A stretch of 64,000 nucleotides of DNA from Lepidostoma basale (GCA_022606425.2 JAHDVF020001465.1:682001-746000); one strand, 5' to 3'. Shown: positions 29,795 through 39,749, counted from the first letter of the stretch. Notes: generated by a model from the sequence alone, not told the origin. Numbers and translations are program-made.

Positions 29795-30166
29795 TAAGAT
29801 CAACCTGAAATTTGAAGTCTATAAAGCCTGCCAGTTGGTATTTATGGTCTTGAAACTGTTACATTGTCCAAATAAAGTACCTAGAAACTACGGGTGACCC
29901 AAAGAGCCATGTTAGGAATAAGCCTAAGAGACAGAGTCAGAAACGATACGGTGAGAGAAAAAACAAAGGCATTGACATCATCTTCCCCTGACTTGGAGAC
30001 CGTGGACGGTAAAGAGAAGTGCAGGGCGACCGCAACTACGGTGGAAGGATGATCTGAACAGACACGTTGGAATAACCTAGATGCAGTCTGCTCAGGATAG
30101 AGTGACATGGGAGCGAATGGAGAAGGCCTTTGTTCAGGAGTGAACGCGAATAAGCTGAGGAAGAAG
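29795..30166 (+). mobile_element. LINE-C 3' part, internal deletion
   Basis: KVYKACQLVF-type start, RVTQRAMLGISLRDRVRNDT, a deletion of the KWQWAGH block, then RPWTVKRSAGRPQLRWKDDL and the GGAAGAAGAAG tail at 30157-30168. Confidence 0.75.
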
Positions 30167-30267
30167 AAGGCATCACCAAACGTCTTAACAAAGCGGCACG
30201 CAAATCCTCTTCCACAATAAAATATTGATTTTTCACGCGTATTGATCGTTTTATTTAATTATTACTG

Positions 30268-30318
30268 TGTTATGAGAGAATACTGAGCTTCATGGAGCCT
30301 CCATATCACGGCACTTTA
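30268..30318 (-). mobile_element. LINE-D subfamily scrap
   Basis: Reverse of AVIWRLHEAQYSLI, same block as 29560-29600. Confidence 0.45.
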
Positions 30319-30359
30319 TTGTTTTTACGTGGAACGTATTGTATTTATACACATTATAT

Positions 30360-30478
30360 TTGATGTCGAAAAAATGACGCCTTTCTAAGGCATTATCAAA
30401 TGTCTTTTGATAATAAGTTATAATGGCGAAATCTGTCATTCCCAAAAACTATAAAAAAACGAAGATAAATATAGAAAT
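30360..30478. repeat. Family c fold-back pair, degenerate
   Basis: Minus TTTGATAATGCCTTAGAAAG and plus TTTTGATAAT face each other. On the plus side GGCGAAATCTGTCATTCCC is recognisable, but stem II is disrupted; on the minus side the GAAAC-GTC segment is deleted. Confidence 0.5.
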
Positions 30479-30491
30479 ACAATGAATCCCT

Positions 30492-30945
30492 ATAAAAAAC
30501 AAATTATTCGCAATGGGTAAAATCCAGTATTTGTCTACAAATATTTGTATACATTCAAAATGTTGTATAAAAAAAACTGGTCCAAGTTAAAAGCATCCAA
30601 GTTGGAGAGACATCTCCAGGGGTAATCTAGCACTGTATGATAATTGCAAAGCCTTTCACAGTGCATTAATAAAGATTTTTTGCTTAATGCTTCCCAATCT
30701 TAATGGATGACGCTAGTGTAGATTGAATAAAAAAATGTGAAGTGCAGCGCGGCATTCTAGCATAATACATATTCCAAAAAATTGTCAGACGTGATGGTCG
30801 TAAGAAGGGCGAAATGGGGAATGTTGTTAAACATAAAGCGATCACTTAACCCAACCAATGACAGGTCATACGTCCTGTAAGCGCCTCGACCAACATATTC
30901 TGTTTCCAAATAATTTACATCTTTGTCTCTATTGAGATACAATTA
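30492..30945 (-). repeat. Repeat X, nearly full length
   Basis: Runs from ATTCGCAATGGGTAAAATCC to GAGATACAATTAATC, the two termini of X. Matches 52966-53485 and 16874-17095. It has no terminal inverted repeats, transposase or poly(A). Confidence 0.8.
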
Positions 30946-31044
30946 ATCATTAAAAAATTGTTTTATTATTTAGTTTTTAAAATATTTTATAACATTATCT
31001 ATGACTATTCATGAAATATTAGTAAGAATGAGTGCAGATGGCTA

Positions 31045-31135
31045 GGTACAACATCAACAACAAACTTTCACGCCGTTTCCCCAAAGGGGTAGTCAGAGAG
31101 AATGGACCGCCACAATATTCGATCCTGACACAATT
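31045..31135 (-). mobile_element. LINE-A 3' end scrap, GTT tail
   Basis: ATCAACAACAAACTTTCACGCC tail/end junction (given in part), then hairpin CCCC-AAA-GGGG and DCPFSLTT-type reverse coding. Confidence 0.65.
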
Positions 31136-31179
31136 GTCACAGAACCTAAAGAAGTATAATAAAAATAAGGATAAGGCTA

Positions 31180-31250
31180 TTCCATGACGATCTTCGTGAC
31201 AGAGTGGTAAGATGCCACACAGAATGTCCTGGGATCGATAATCCTTATAA
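31180..31250 (+). mobile_element. SINE head fragment
   Basis: GACGATCTTCGTGACAGAGT and a decayed B-box region (GGGATCGATAATCC). Confidence 0.45.
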
Positions 31251-31256
31251 AAAAAT

Positions 31257-31316
31257 AATTTATCCGCAATGGGTAAAATCCAGTATTTGTATACATTCAA
31301 AATGTTCTATATTAAA
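31257..31316 (-). repeat. Repeat X terminus
   Basis: ATTTATCCGCAATGGGTAAA and the ACATTCAAAATGTT part only. Confidence 0.65.
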
Positions 31317-31689
31317 ACTTGTAGAAAACTTACGTTTTCATTAATTTTGTTTTGTCTCACACATGTGGAGAAAAACAATGTTTTGTTACATTATAAAAAA
31401 ATTATAAAATTTACACTATTTTATGGTATTATATTAAAGACATCAAACATTTCTCAGTTGGATAGCCATCAAAGGAATAGGGTAGAATCTTTTATGATCC
31501 GGTTCGAGCCTTGCGTTGTTTCATAGTGGAAAAATTCATAAAAATTGCATAGAAATGTCTTGATTTCCATACATTTGTGCCCGAGTGGGACCATTGTCGG
31601 TAAGTAGGAACCTTTATTATGTTTACCCTTTGGAACATTTATTCGACATCATATATAATGCGCATGACGTAACCACAATACGTTACACG
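31317..31689. other. AT-rich spacer, no gene seen
   Basis: No repeat or coding identified. Confidence 0.4.
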
Positions 31690-31724
31690 TATAAAAAATT
31701 GTAACAAATTATTAATTTTATAAT

Positions 31725-31830
31725 TGTTAATGCAAAAACTTTGTTTTATATCACATTTATTTTACTTTACGACAGCTATTTCATCAACCAATGTTGACAT
31801 CATCAGGTGTTACAAAATATTTATCAAATT
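31725..31830 (-). mobile_element. Penelope-like terminal repeat (family d)
   Basis: It lies 3' of the GIY-YIG remnant on the same strand, with AAACTTTGTTTTATATCACA shared with the fold-back at 13560. This ties family d ribozymes to a Penelope-like element. Confidence 0.65.
31762..31812 (-). ncRNA. Hammerhead-like ribozyme motif, family d
   Basis: On minus: CTGATGA (31806-31800), extra T, stem II GTCAAC/GTTGAT with loop ATTG (6 pairs including one G-U), GAAA (31782-31779), then TAGCTG and triplet GTC. Core bases are complete. Stem III is weaker than in 50990-51045. Confidence 0.6.
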
Positions 31831-32163
31831 TCAAATTTTCGTAATTTTTCGAATCTTTGAGTATTTGTTCCTTGGTCAATTTGAATAATTTCTTTGATAT
31901 AATTTTGAAGTTCTTGCTGATATTGAGTTAGGTACCTAAATATTTAAATTTAAAGAACGGTTAGTTACTGTTTATAGTAGAAAATATTAAAGGTAGAAAA
32001 TTTAATAATAAAATAATAATAATAAACAATAATTAGAAGGAAAAATTACACAAAGTATAGAGTCAAAAACAATAAAACCAAATAAATTAAAAACGATAAA
32101 CAATAACAGGAAGTACATAGATAACATTAATAGGAAAGGTGACAAAAGTTGAAGGTAATATTA

Positions 32164-32620
32164 TTATTTTTTAGCAAGATTGTACAGGGGAAAAGTTTTT
32201 AATGTACTATATACTAATGGGGAATAAGAAAGAAATAGGTTATTTATAACATTCAGCTTATATTTTTTGGCCTTTAAAATTTCTAAATTTTCTAATTTCT
32301 CTAATGTTTGAGGATTATTTGCTATATGTAAAAATTTTGTATTTTTGGTCTCGAAATGATGGTCAAAATTTACGCAATGATTGGCCATTCCCGAAAAGAT
32401 GTTTCTGTTTTTGTATGAAATTTTGTGTTCGTATAACCTCTTCAAAAATGATCGACCCGTCTTTCCAGTATACATGGCATCACAATCCTTACAATTAATC
32501 TGGTAGATTCCACTTTGATTGAAAATATTACGTTTATCTTAAGAATTTACGAGAATTTGTCCTAAATTGTTTTGGGTGTAGAACGCGGGTTTTATATCTT
32601 AAAAAGCGACATATCCCGTT
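32164..32620 (-). pseudogene. Penelope-like element GIY-YIG endonuclease region
   Basis: Minus coding: KPAFYTQNNLGQILVNS (linker after the RT), then the GIY-YIG nuclease: SGIYQINCKDCDAMYTGKTG, RSFLKRLYEHKISYK, GMANHCVNFDHHF, FLHIANNPQTLEKLENLEIL, ending FPLYNLAKK and stop. GIY, YTG, the Arg in LKRLYEH and the late Glu are in the expected order. Two in-frame TAA codons (32539-32541 and 32599-32601) show it is dead. The RT domain upstream is lost. Penelope-like elements couple an RT to this nuclease to nick their target. Confidence 0.85.
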
Positions 32621-32994
32621 TTTTCACGTTCACGCTGTTAACGCATATGATTTATATGGGCTGTAATAATTTTATCTTATTTTTATTAACGATGTGTTAA
32701 TTACGGCAACTTAATTGTATTTTTATCATACAATTAAGCGCTTCTTGCAAATTATTTTGGAGGTTAAAAATATAATAATTCTAAGAGGTAAATTGTTTTT
32801 GGTTTTTTCCACAAGTACCATAGTAATATAATTTTTGGAGATCTGGTTCTAATATTTTGATACGGAAGCGAAGCATAGATTTAGTTAAGTCTTTTTCTTC
32901 TTCTTCTTCGTTGTATGACCTGTTTTTAAAACTTGGTTTCAGGGTTCTTTCAATGAATGAAAACGTCTCTTTTCTACAAGTTTTATTTTCAAAT
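32621..32994. other. AT-rich spacer with a LINE scrap
   Basis: 32850-32910 has a CTT repeat and a YGSEA-like scrap. Nothing else is recognised. Confidence 0.35.
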
Positions 32995-33085
32995 ATTTGA
33001 TAATGCCTTAGAAAAGCGAAACATGTCATTCGAATAAAATATAATAAAACTTCTGGAAAAAAGACGTTTTATTTTAATTAATAAA
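32995..33085 (+). ncRNA. Hammerhead-like motif with U3-A8 core (family c)
   Basis: TTGATAA, extra T, stem II from GCCTT with AAAGC (one mismatch), GAAA, ACATGT and triplet GTC, followed by ATTC and the AATATAATAAAACTTCT end. The core differs from the consensus only by C3 to T and G8 to A. Confidence 0.45.
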
Positions 33086-33170
33086 GACCAATAATAACAT
33101 ATGGCGTCTAAGCAAGGGCAGACACAGTAAGGACCAAACAAGTTTTGAGGACTTCCGAAATGAAGACATG
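33084..33170 (+). mobile_element. LINE-B fragment
   Basis: RPIITYGV region and RTFRNEDM in shifted frame. Confidence 0.6.
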
Positions 33171-33235
33171 GTCGGGCGATCTGTTTGTGACGGTGATTTG
33201 TCTTGGAGATGATGATATCATCCCTTGATGTTCGA

Positions 33236-33875
33236 AAGTGGTTCTATGATATGGAGTCCTCACGAGGTGAGATATTCCGTTATGCTGGAGAGGGTTCAGA
33301 AAAAAATCTGAGGTATCTCTAAATGAGGATGTATGGTAGCTATCCGTGGCTCTATCCCATGGCATTTCTTTTGGGAAGGCAACTCTCTGCAGCTTTGAAG
33401 AGATGGGCATCTCATAACCCATTTCTTTATATTATTAAGGGATATTTGGAGAACTCGGCCGTACTGGAGGGTGTTCGGTTTTTTGTTCCTGATAGATATC
33501 TCCGACAGCAACAGCATAGATACGGCCGTACTGGAGGGTGTTCGGTTTTTTGTTCCTGATAGATATCTCCGACAGCAACAGCATAGATAGTTTTACCTAC
33601 CGGCTTCCAAAACTAACCTGCCTTTGGTGACATCGGTGGGAAGAGCAATTAATCTGCTAAACGCGATATCCTCGGAGATCGACATCTTTCATATTAGTGA
33701 AAGTACGTTCAGAAGGCAAATACTCTTGATTTTGGAGAGTATCTTGTCTTCCTAATGTCAAACCATCTATAATGCGTTTCTGGTAATATATAATACTATA
33801 TCCAATTATTGAACCTTAATTTTATAATGTCTGTTGGTTGATGAAATAAACTGATTTGATTTGATTTGATTTGAT
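33236..33875 (+). mobile_element. LINE-D 3' part with a 67-bp tandem duplication
   Basis: VIWSPHEVRYSVMLERVQK, GSYPWLYPMAFLLG, GYLENSAVLEGVRFFVPDRY, LPLVTSVGRAINLLNAISSE, 3' untranslated region and TTTGA tail at 33853-33875. 33456-33522 is repeated at 33523-33589, duplicating the GVRFFVPDRYLRQ segment and breaking the frame. Confidence 0.85.
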
Positions 33876-34399
33876 CTCTTCTGGTAGCCTCTGCTGCTAG
33901 GGTTTTCATTTTAAACATTTTTCTCAAGTCTTGTTTCTTCTACGCAGTCCACACGGTCCCTCCAAAAGCGCCTTTTTTCTTGAGGGGAAATCCTGGACAT
34001 GGACACCCGGCCTTTCTGGTCGGGTAGTGCCAGACTCCGACCGGCTAAAACCCCTCATCTTTTGTCACATCCCGGTTGCTGCCTTTCGGTCTACCCACAG
34101 ATATGATCTTGTCATATGGCGCTCTTCCTTCCTGGTTATCGTGACGTTATTTTGTTTTCATTATATTTATAACGAGGTCCTGTATTAACCTCCAATTTTC
34201 TCTCGAGCTTATCATGATCGCATGATGTTGTCTGGTGACAGTCCTGTTGGTCAAATCCTGCTCTCCAAATTTACTCTTTCTTGTTGCCATCTGGGGCATT
34301 TAAAGATGCGGTGAGAAAGCGCCTTCTGCTTCTCCAGACTTTACTATGTCTTCAACAAAACAAACAAAATCATCCAGAAACACCTAGAAGAATTCTCAG
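33876..34399. other. Mixed-composition segment, unidentified
   Basis: 33950-34130 is richer in G+C (TGGACACCCGGCC, CCGACCGGC). The plus frame 33931-34188 is 85 codons without recognisable domains. It is possibly a LINE 5' part. Confidence 0.3.
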
Positions 34400-34480
34400 G
34401 CATGCGAATTGTGTGCATTTCGAATAACTTTCGGAGAGAATCGAAGTATTAGTCTCTCGCTCTATTGCATTCAAAATATT
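34400..34480 (+). repeat. Repeat Y
   Basis: CGAATAACTTTCGGAGAGAA, TCTCTCGCTCTAT and TTCAAAATATTC match 39655-39745 on the opposite strand. Confidence 0.55.
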
Positions 34481-34497
34481 CACGGACTTTTTACTGA

Positions 34498-34583
34498 CTA
34501 TTAGCTATTTGTAATATCTTATGATAATGAAATTCCCGGGCTATTAGCTATTTGTAATATCTTATGATAATGAAAAGTCCGGA
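34498..34583 (+). repeat. Tandem duplication, about 43-bp unit
   Basis: CTATTAGCTATTTGTAATAT with the following CTTATGATAATGAAA occurs twice in a row. Confidence 0.85.
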
Positions 34584-34719
34584 TGGTCCATGTCAACATG
34601 TACAACATCGAAAAAAACATTATGTGCTAAATTAAAAAAAAACGGTGGATTCGTAGAACATAAATTAAATAGACAATATGTGCACCATCTAAAAAGAACA
34701 TTTTGCGTTAAATTATTAT

Positions 34720-34885
34720 TATTTTGTTATTTTATTTTATAACATTGTATTTTATATTATTTGTTTAAGATTTATTTTGTGGGTGTTGGACGATCGAAGT
34801 GTGCGCGGGAGATGCCTATTGGTGGCGATGAGGTTCGCAACCCATCACACCGCGTCTCCCGCGGGGCGAAATGAGAAGGATGGAG
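34720..34885 (+). repeat. Repeat shared with the LINE-D copy at 20071-20260
   Basis: GGACGATCGAAGTGTGCGCG and the GCGATGAGGTTCGCAACCC stretch appear in both, along with an AT-rich part TTTTGTTATTTTATTTTATA. Here it stands without LINE-D coding. Confidence 0.55.
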
Positions 34886-34887
34886 TG

Positions 34888-34962
34888 CCGCATCAGTAAA
34901 AGTGTGACAGTCCATTCTTTCTGCCTACCCTTTCGGGGAGACGGCGTGATGGTTAGTTAGTT
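34888..34962 (+). mobile_element. LINE-A last 75 bp
   Basis: Only the AYPFGETA end, hairpin, stop and GTTAGTTAGTTAG tail: extreme 5' truncation. Confidence 0.8.
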
Positions 34963-35335
34963 AGTCTTATGATAATATCTCTCTAAAAATGAAGTGCTTC
35001 ATACGAGAGTATTTTTATCTTAAGGCTCAATTGAATTTACCGATTCAATTTGGGCCCAACATCCTTAATGTCTCGATACGACAATTTGGTTGAAGGAAAG
35101 TGCTGTTAAATCTTCGCGGCGATAAAAGGGCGCTACAAATTTGGTTATCAACCTCATTACCGTGCTTAATCAAATTGCCAGTGTACGTGGAATCGTCAAA
35201 AAGCCATTAAAGTGTGGCGTTATACGAGTTAATCGCTTAAAGCGGCAAATTTATTATGAGCATTATGGTTGCCAACAAAATTCTTGTAAACACCCTATGG
35301 ATGAGCTTAACACCCATGAACCCGACTAAAATGAA
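34963..35335. other. Unique-looking segment, no gene recognised
   Basis: 62-codon frame at 35141-35329 (IASVRGIVKKPLKCGVIRVN) without known resemblance. No other copy here. Confidence 0.35.
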
Positions 35336-35845
35336 ACTAAAAAACTAACTAACCATCACGCCGTCTCCCCGAAGGGGTAGGCAGAAATAATAGATTGCCA
35401 CACCTGTCTTTCCTGACATATTTCTCTCGCTTCCTCAACATTCATACATCGTGTCATGCACGCGCGTCGATTTCTCTGACTCCTCACATGGCCGACATTC
35501 AATATTTGATTTATTTGATCGTGCCACGTTTTCCTCGGTCTTCCTCTATTTCTGGTACCATTTACATCATTAACATATATTTTTTTACCATTCTTTCTTC
35601 ATTCATTCTTTCCATATGTCCAAACCATCTGAATGATACTTTCATTATTTTGTTCATGACCATTCGCACCGCATTCACTTCTTACATTTTCATTCGACAC
35701 TCTATCATACACAGAATATCCAGACATTCGTCTAAGAGATCTCATTTCTACTGCATTTATTCTACTTTCATCCTTCCTTTGCCAGTTCCATGCTTCGCTT
35801 CCATACATAAGGGTCGGTAGAAGAACACCATTGTTGACTAAAATG
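35336..35845 (-). mobile_element. LINE-A 3' half
   Basis: TAAC tail (35340-35355), reverse of AYPFGETA, WHDQINQILNVGHVRSQRN, and (frame 35865-35599) NNGVLLPTLMYGSEAWNWQR, RMSGYSVYDRVSNENVRSEC. Frame breaks occur between the blocks. Confidence 0.85.
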
Positions 35846-35959
35846 AATGAAGCAATTAATTCCACTTTTAATTTATATGAATAAAAACGTATGTTTTCTT
35901 ATACTTTTAGGAAATAAAATGTTCCACATTGCCTAGATATTGTCAAAGGCTGATTATAA

Positions 35960-36095
35960 TTACACATGAAAACGTCCGTTTTCCAGGATTTTTGTCTTAC
36001 TTTATTGAAATATCATTTAATAATGCCTTAGTAAGGTGAAACATGTTATTCTCATAAATTATAATAAAACATCTTGAAAACATACGTTTCCACTT
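35960..36095 (+). repeat. Family c terminal repeat
   Basis: TTTAATAATGCCTTAGTAAG and GTGAAACATGTTATTC: stem II is good, but G5 of the core is A and the triplet is GTT. Flanked by inverted AAAACGT/ACGTTT-type arms. Confidence 0.55.
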
Positions 36096-36279
36096 GTATT
36101 ATATATTTAATATAGTGTTTAACATGTTTGTTCAATAAATTAAATAAAATATTAATGTTTTTAGTTGAATTCATATGAAATTATTGGTGATGATGATGAT
36201 AAATTGAGATTAGAATATTCATCAAACAATAATATTTGATTGTCAGAATTGCAGACCATTAAGTTGATATAATAAATAC

Positions 36280-36415
36280 GAATGAAATGTGTTTTCTAGG
36301 AGATTTATTATTATTTTTGGGAATGACACGATTTGCTCAGCAGAGACAGCATCAAATACTTGACAATCCCATAAAACATAAAATATTTAGAAAACAGACG
36401 TTTTATTTCATTTAA
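36280..36415. repeat. Family c fold-back, degenerate
   Basis: GTTTTCTAG(G)AG arm on the left and TTTAGAAAACAGACGTTTTA on the right enclose GGGAATGACACG and CAATCCCATAAAA remnants. Confidence 0.4.
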
Positions 36416-36674
36416 AAATTTTGATGTGGAGTTTTACATCAAACTTCAAGAAACAACAAATACTCTAGATGTTAATTTTCTTGAGACGTTCCGAAGTCAT
36501 TATGTCTTCGTCTTAGGGGGAATTCAAAATAAAACTCTAGGTATGGTATAGAACTAGGTATAGAACACTACGGAATTCCTAATAATGAATTGAAATAATG
36601 TTATTTTTTATGAAAGAGATTATTTTCCTAACTCGTTTCGTGGTTATTATGCTTTCAAATTCATAACTAATACG

Positions 36675-36835
36675 AATAAAAACGTCTGTTTTTTTACGTT
36701 TTATTACAGTTTATCGAAATGATATGTTTCGCATTTCTAAAGCATTATCAAATGCAATAAATATGCATCATTTGATAATACGAAACATGTCATTCCTATA
36801 AACTATGATAATACTAATAGAAAACAAACATTCTT
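36675..36835. repeat. Family c fold-back pair
   Basis: The minus copy (36718-36775) and plus copy (36770-36810) meet around ATGCAATAAATATGCAT. The plus copy has lost stem II; the minus copy keeps TTGATAA, GAAA and ACATATC. Confidence 0.6.
36721..36768 (-). ncRNA. Hammerhead-like motif with U3-A8 core (family c)
   Basis: On minus: TTGATAA, extra T, stem II GCTTTAGAAATGC (imperfect), GAAA, ACATAT, C. Stem III has a mismatch, so activity is doubtful. Confidence 0.35.
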
Positions 36836-37042
36836 ATTTGTTCTTTGTGTTGTTATGATTGTATATTTCTATTTTTCTTTTTTATGCACTTTGATTTACA
36901 ACACTTCTATTAAAAATAAAATTATATAGACATATTTCGGACGAACAGTCTTTCTTCAGTAAAGATACTTATTTTTAAAAATATTATATTTTTATTTTTA
37001 ACACACTTTGTATTTACAACAATTTTATTAAAAATAAAATGA

Positions 37043-37088
37043 AAAAGACATGATTCAGACGAACAGTCCATCTTCAGTAAAGATACAT
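37043..37088 (-). ncRNA. Hammerhead-like motif, family b, mutated
   Basis: CTGAAGA and stem II are present, but GAAA has become GAAT, so it is probably inactive. The sister at 36922-36968 has an A in place of the first G of stem II. Confidence 0.5.
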
Positions 37089-37114
37089 ATTTATAAAATA
37101 TTTTTATAAATATG

Positions 37115-37160
37115 TATCTTTACTGAAGAAGGACTGTTCGTCCGAAACATGTCTATATAA
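37115..37160 (+). ncRNA. Hammerhead-type ribozyme motif, family b, intact core
   Basis: CTGAAGA 37123-37129, extra A 37130, stem II GGAC 37131-37134 with GTCC 37140-37143 and loop TGTTC, GAAA 37144-37147, CATG 37148-37151, predicted cleavage after C37153. Only a loose stem I. Confidence 0.65.
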
Positions 37161-37215
37161 TTTTATTTTTAATAAAAGTGTTGTAAATACAAAGTGTATA
37201 AAAAAGACAATTAGA

Positions 37216-37724
37216 AATACATTTTTATTTGTATTATTATATTATATGGAGTTTTACAGCATTGTTCCAGAAACATTAATTACTCTTATATTTACTTTTC
37301 AATTAATAATTTGTTTCTTGACCGCACTTCGAAAGCTTTATTTAATATCAATATCATAAATAAAATATTTTGGAATAATACGTAATAATTCCCGGCCTGA
37401 AAAGGTTAATAGTCTGACAATTTTTACACGTCAACTACCCTTAAACGATCCACCCTGCAGGCGGGGGAGAGTGGGAAGGCTAAGAACGCCAGTGCACGCG
37501 ACGTGCAAGACATATTATTATTATTATCATCAGGACCGGCACCCTGCCCCCTAGTCTCCTCCCCTTTCTAATCTGGCTTCACGCTTCACTGCCTACCCCT
37601 CGGGGAGTGCATTTATTATTAGGTTACGGTGTATCGGGGAGAAAGGTGTTGCCAGGGGATGATCTGACAGGGATATTCAATCATTTTACTTTTAAATAAT
37701 TAATATAAATGAAAACTATAATAC
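37216..37724. other. AT-rich spacer, then a GC-richer block
   Basis: 37440-37670 contains CCTGCAGGCGGGGGAGAG and CCTGCCCCCTAGTCTCCTCC with no recognised frame. It may be a retroelement 5' end or host DNA. Confidence 0.3.
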
Positions 37725-37835
37725 TTCCACTTTTGTCTTTATTTCGAGAGCGACCGAGTGGATACCAGAGAGCCTGGCGAAACCGGTCGCTGTCGAAATA
37801 AATCCAAAATTGGGAGTACCTAGTTAAAAAAACAT
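37725..37835 (+). repeat. Family f terminal repeat
   Basis: ACTTCCACTTTTGTCTTTAT with an inverted partial copy, CCTGGCGAAACCGGTCGC, and the TCGAAATAAA end. Stem III ACCGGT and GAAA are clear, but the CUGANGA core is not. Confidence 0.5.
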
Positions 37836-37994
37836 CGATTTATTAAATTAGTATTTAAAATGAACATCCATCAAGAGATTTCGGTAATGCGTTTTTTTTT
37901 ATTTAAAAAAAAATGTTTTTTGAAAAATAATTCATGTAATGTAATTGTAGCTTGCAGACGAAATGGATTGAAGCATCTGTAATGTGTGTTATCA

Positions 37995-38902
37995 AATCAA
38001 TTCAAATTAAATCAGTTTATTTACTCAAAAGACATTACAAACAGCAAAATGTTTAAGGCATCTATTGAGTACAGGTAAAATATTATAAAAATACACCATA
38101 ATACCAGGAACGCATTAGAGATGGTTCGACACTAGGAAGACAAGATACTTTCTAAAGTCAAGAGTATTTGTCTCCTGGAGGAGACCGCGTACAGCAGAAT
38201 AATTGCTCTTCCCACCGGTGTCACCAGAGGCAGATCGGTTCTGGTGACCGGTAGGTAAAACAATCTGTGCTGTCGTTGTCAAAGAAATCTACAAATAAAC
38301 AATCAAACAAACCATCACTCCGTTTCCCCGCAGGGGTAGGCAGAGAGGATGGACCGCCACACTACTCTATCCTGGCACACCTCTCTAGATTCCTCCACAT
38401 TCATACAACGATTCATACACGCACCTTTGTTTCCTCCGACTTCTAACACGGCCAACCTTTAAAATTTGATAATTTTGGTCATGCCATGTTTTCCTCGGTC
38501 TGCCTCGACTTCGTACCGCATTTACATCACTAACGTATACTTTCTTAACCAATCTTTCTCCATCCATGCGTTCCATATGTCCGAACCAACGCAGCGATCC
38601 TTTCATAATTTTGTTTATAATACCTTCTTCCGCTCTATATTCCTTTCTTATTTCAGCATTTGAGATTCTGTCGTATATCGTTCTACCACACATACGTCTT
38701 AGGGACCTCATCTCTACCGCATTTATTCTGCTCTCATCCTCCTTCTGCCAGTTCCATGCTTCGCTTCCATACATTAGGGTTGGGACCAGAACTCCATTGT
38801 GAACGGCCGTTTTCGCTTTCATTGATAAATTCTTGTTCCCATAACTATTTTTAAAACTCCATTTACTCTGTTACCCTAAGAAATCTATCAGGGACAAAAA
38901 TA
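37995..38902 (-). mobile_element. LINE-D 3' end split by LINE-A
   Basis: TTTGA-type tail (AAATCAATTCAAATTAAATCA on plus, given in part), 3' untranslated region and coding up to RFL; resumes at 38888-38902 (TCAGGGACAAAAATA). The interruption has the 10-bp repeat AAGAAATCTA (38282-38291 and 38878-38887). Confidence 0.8.
38292..38877 (-). pseudogene. LINE-A 3' part, GTT/GTTT-tail subfamily, well preserved
   Basis: The frame 38822-38385 encodes MKAKTAVHNGVLVPTLMYGS, RMCGRTIYDRISNAEIRKEY, GSLRWFGHMERM, RSRGRPRKTWHDQNYQILKV and CVYESLYECGGI. It then reaches the hairpin with loop TGC and a tail of TTTG/ATTG units instead of GTTA. Confidence 0.85.
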
Positions 38903-39197
38903 TCTTTGAATAAATAAATGAAATGAAATAAAACTAATCGAATTAAAAATCAAAATAAATATATTAAATATATAAATGAAATTTTAACCCCTGCAACCTC
39001 CTTCGTTCATGCACTATTAGCCCTCAATATCTTAACTTCGTTGGCCATATACCAACTTCTTCCGCAGTGATAGTGTAAGCAGAGACGATGGAACGTCTCA
39101 CATACCGTCGTGCATACTAAATTTACATTGCAAGTGCAAGCCAATCTTATTTACATATTGTTTCATGAATTCTGATCAACACCTTCAAATTAAATAA
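38903..39197. other. No gene recognised
   Basis: AT-rich at first, then mixed; no copy elsewhere here. Confidence 0.35.
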
Positions 39198-39540
39198 TTA
39201 AGAATTAATTGTATCTCAATAGAGACGAAGATGTTTACAGGACTTGTGACTTGTCATTCGTTGGGTTAAGCGTACATGTTAAGCGTATGTAATACAACAC
39301 CCCCCATTCCATCCTTTTTACGAACACCACGTCTTACAATTATTTTTTAAAGTTGTATATATGCTACCATGTTGAGAAACATTTCACATATTTTAGTTCA
39401 ATCTACACTAGCGCCATCTATTGAGACTAGATGTAAGCATTAAGCAGAAATCTTTATTAATGTAATGTGAAAGGCTAACAACTCAATTATCACACATTAC
39501 TAGACAACGCCTGGAGTAAATTCTCCAATTTTTATGACAT
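39198..39540 (+). repeat. Repeat X, part
   Basis: AATTGTATCTCAATAGAGAC start, internal deletion of the TTTTTTGGAAACAG region, then GTTGAGAAACATTTCAC to GACAACGCCTGGAG. Confidence 0.8.
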
Positions 39541-39654
39541 AAAACAGTTAATACATTAATTAACAATTAATACTTAGAATTATTAATACATTTGAAATAT
39601 GTAAAATCGTTAATATAATAATCATAATATAAATAGTCAAATACCTCATGTCAT

Positions 39655-39745
39655 CAAGGAAAGAGAACGAGAATATTTTGAATACGATAGAGCGAGAGAA
39701 GAACATTTCGATTCTCTGCGAAAGTAATTCGAAAATTACACGATG
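39655..39745 (-). repeat. Repeat Y
   Basis: Inverted match to 34400-34480. Confidence 0.5.
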
Positions 39746-39749
39746 CGCA

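Larger units (their letters stand above)
36895..37215. mobile_element. Family b terminal repeats: two minus and one plus copy
   Basis: Three units, each with GTATCTTTACTGAAGA, the GAC-UGUUC-GUC hairpin and a TTTTATTTTTAATAAAA end, are arranged minus, minus, plus. The second and third are head to head around 37100. This direct plus inverted layout recalls the compound terminal repeats of Penelope-like elements. Confidence 0.7.

Noticed and set aside
33236..33600. 67-bp duplication as a protein repeat domain
   Set aside because: It breaks the LINE-D frame and is absent from the other LINE-D copies.
35141..35329. 62-codon frame as a host gene
   Set aside because: No resemblance, no splice or promoter signals; the length is within chance expectation.
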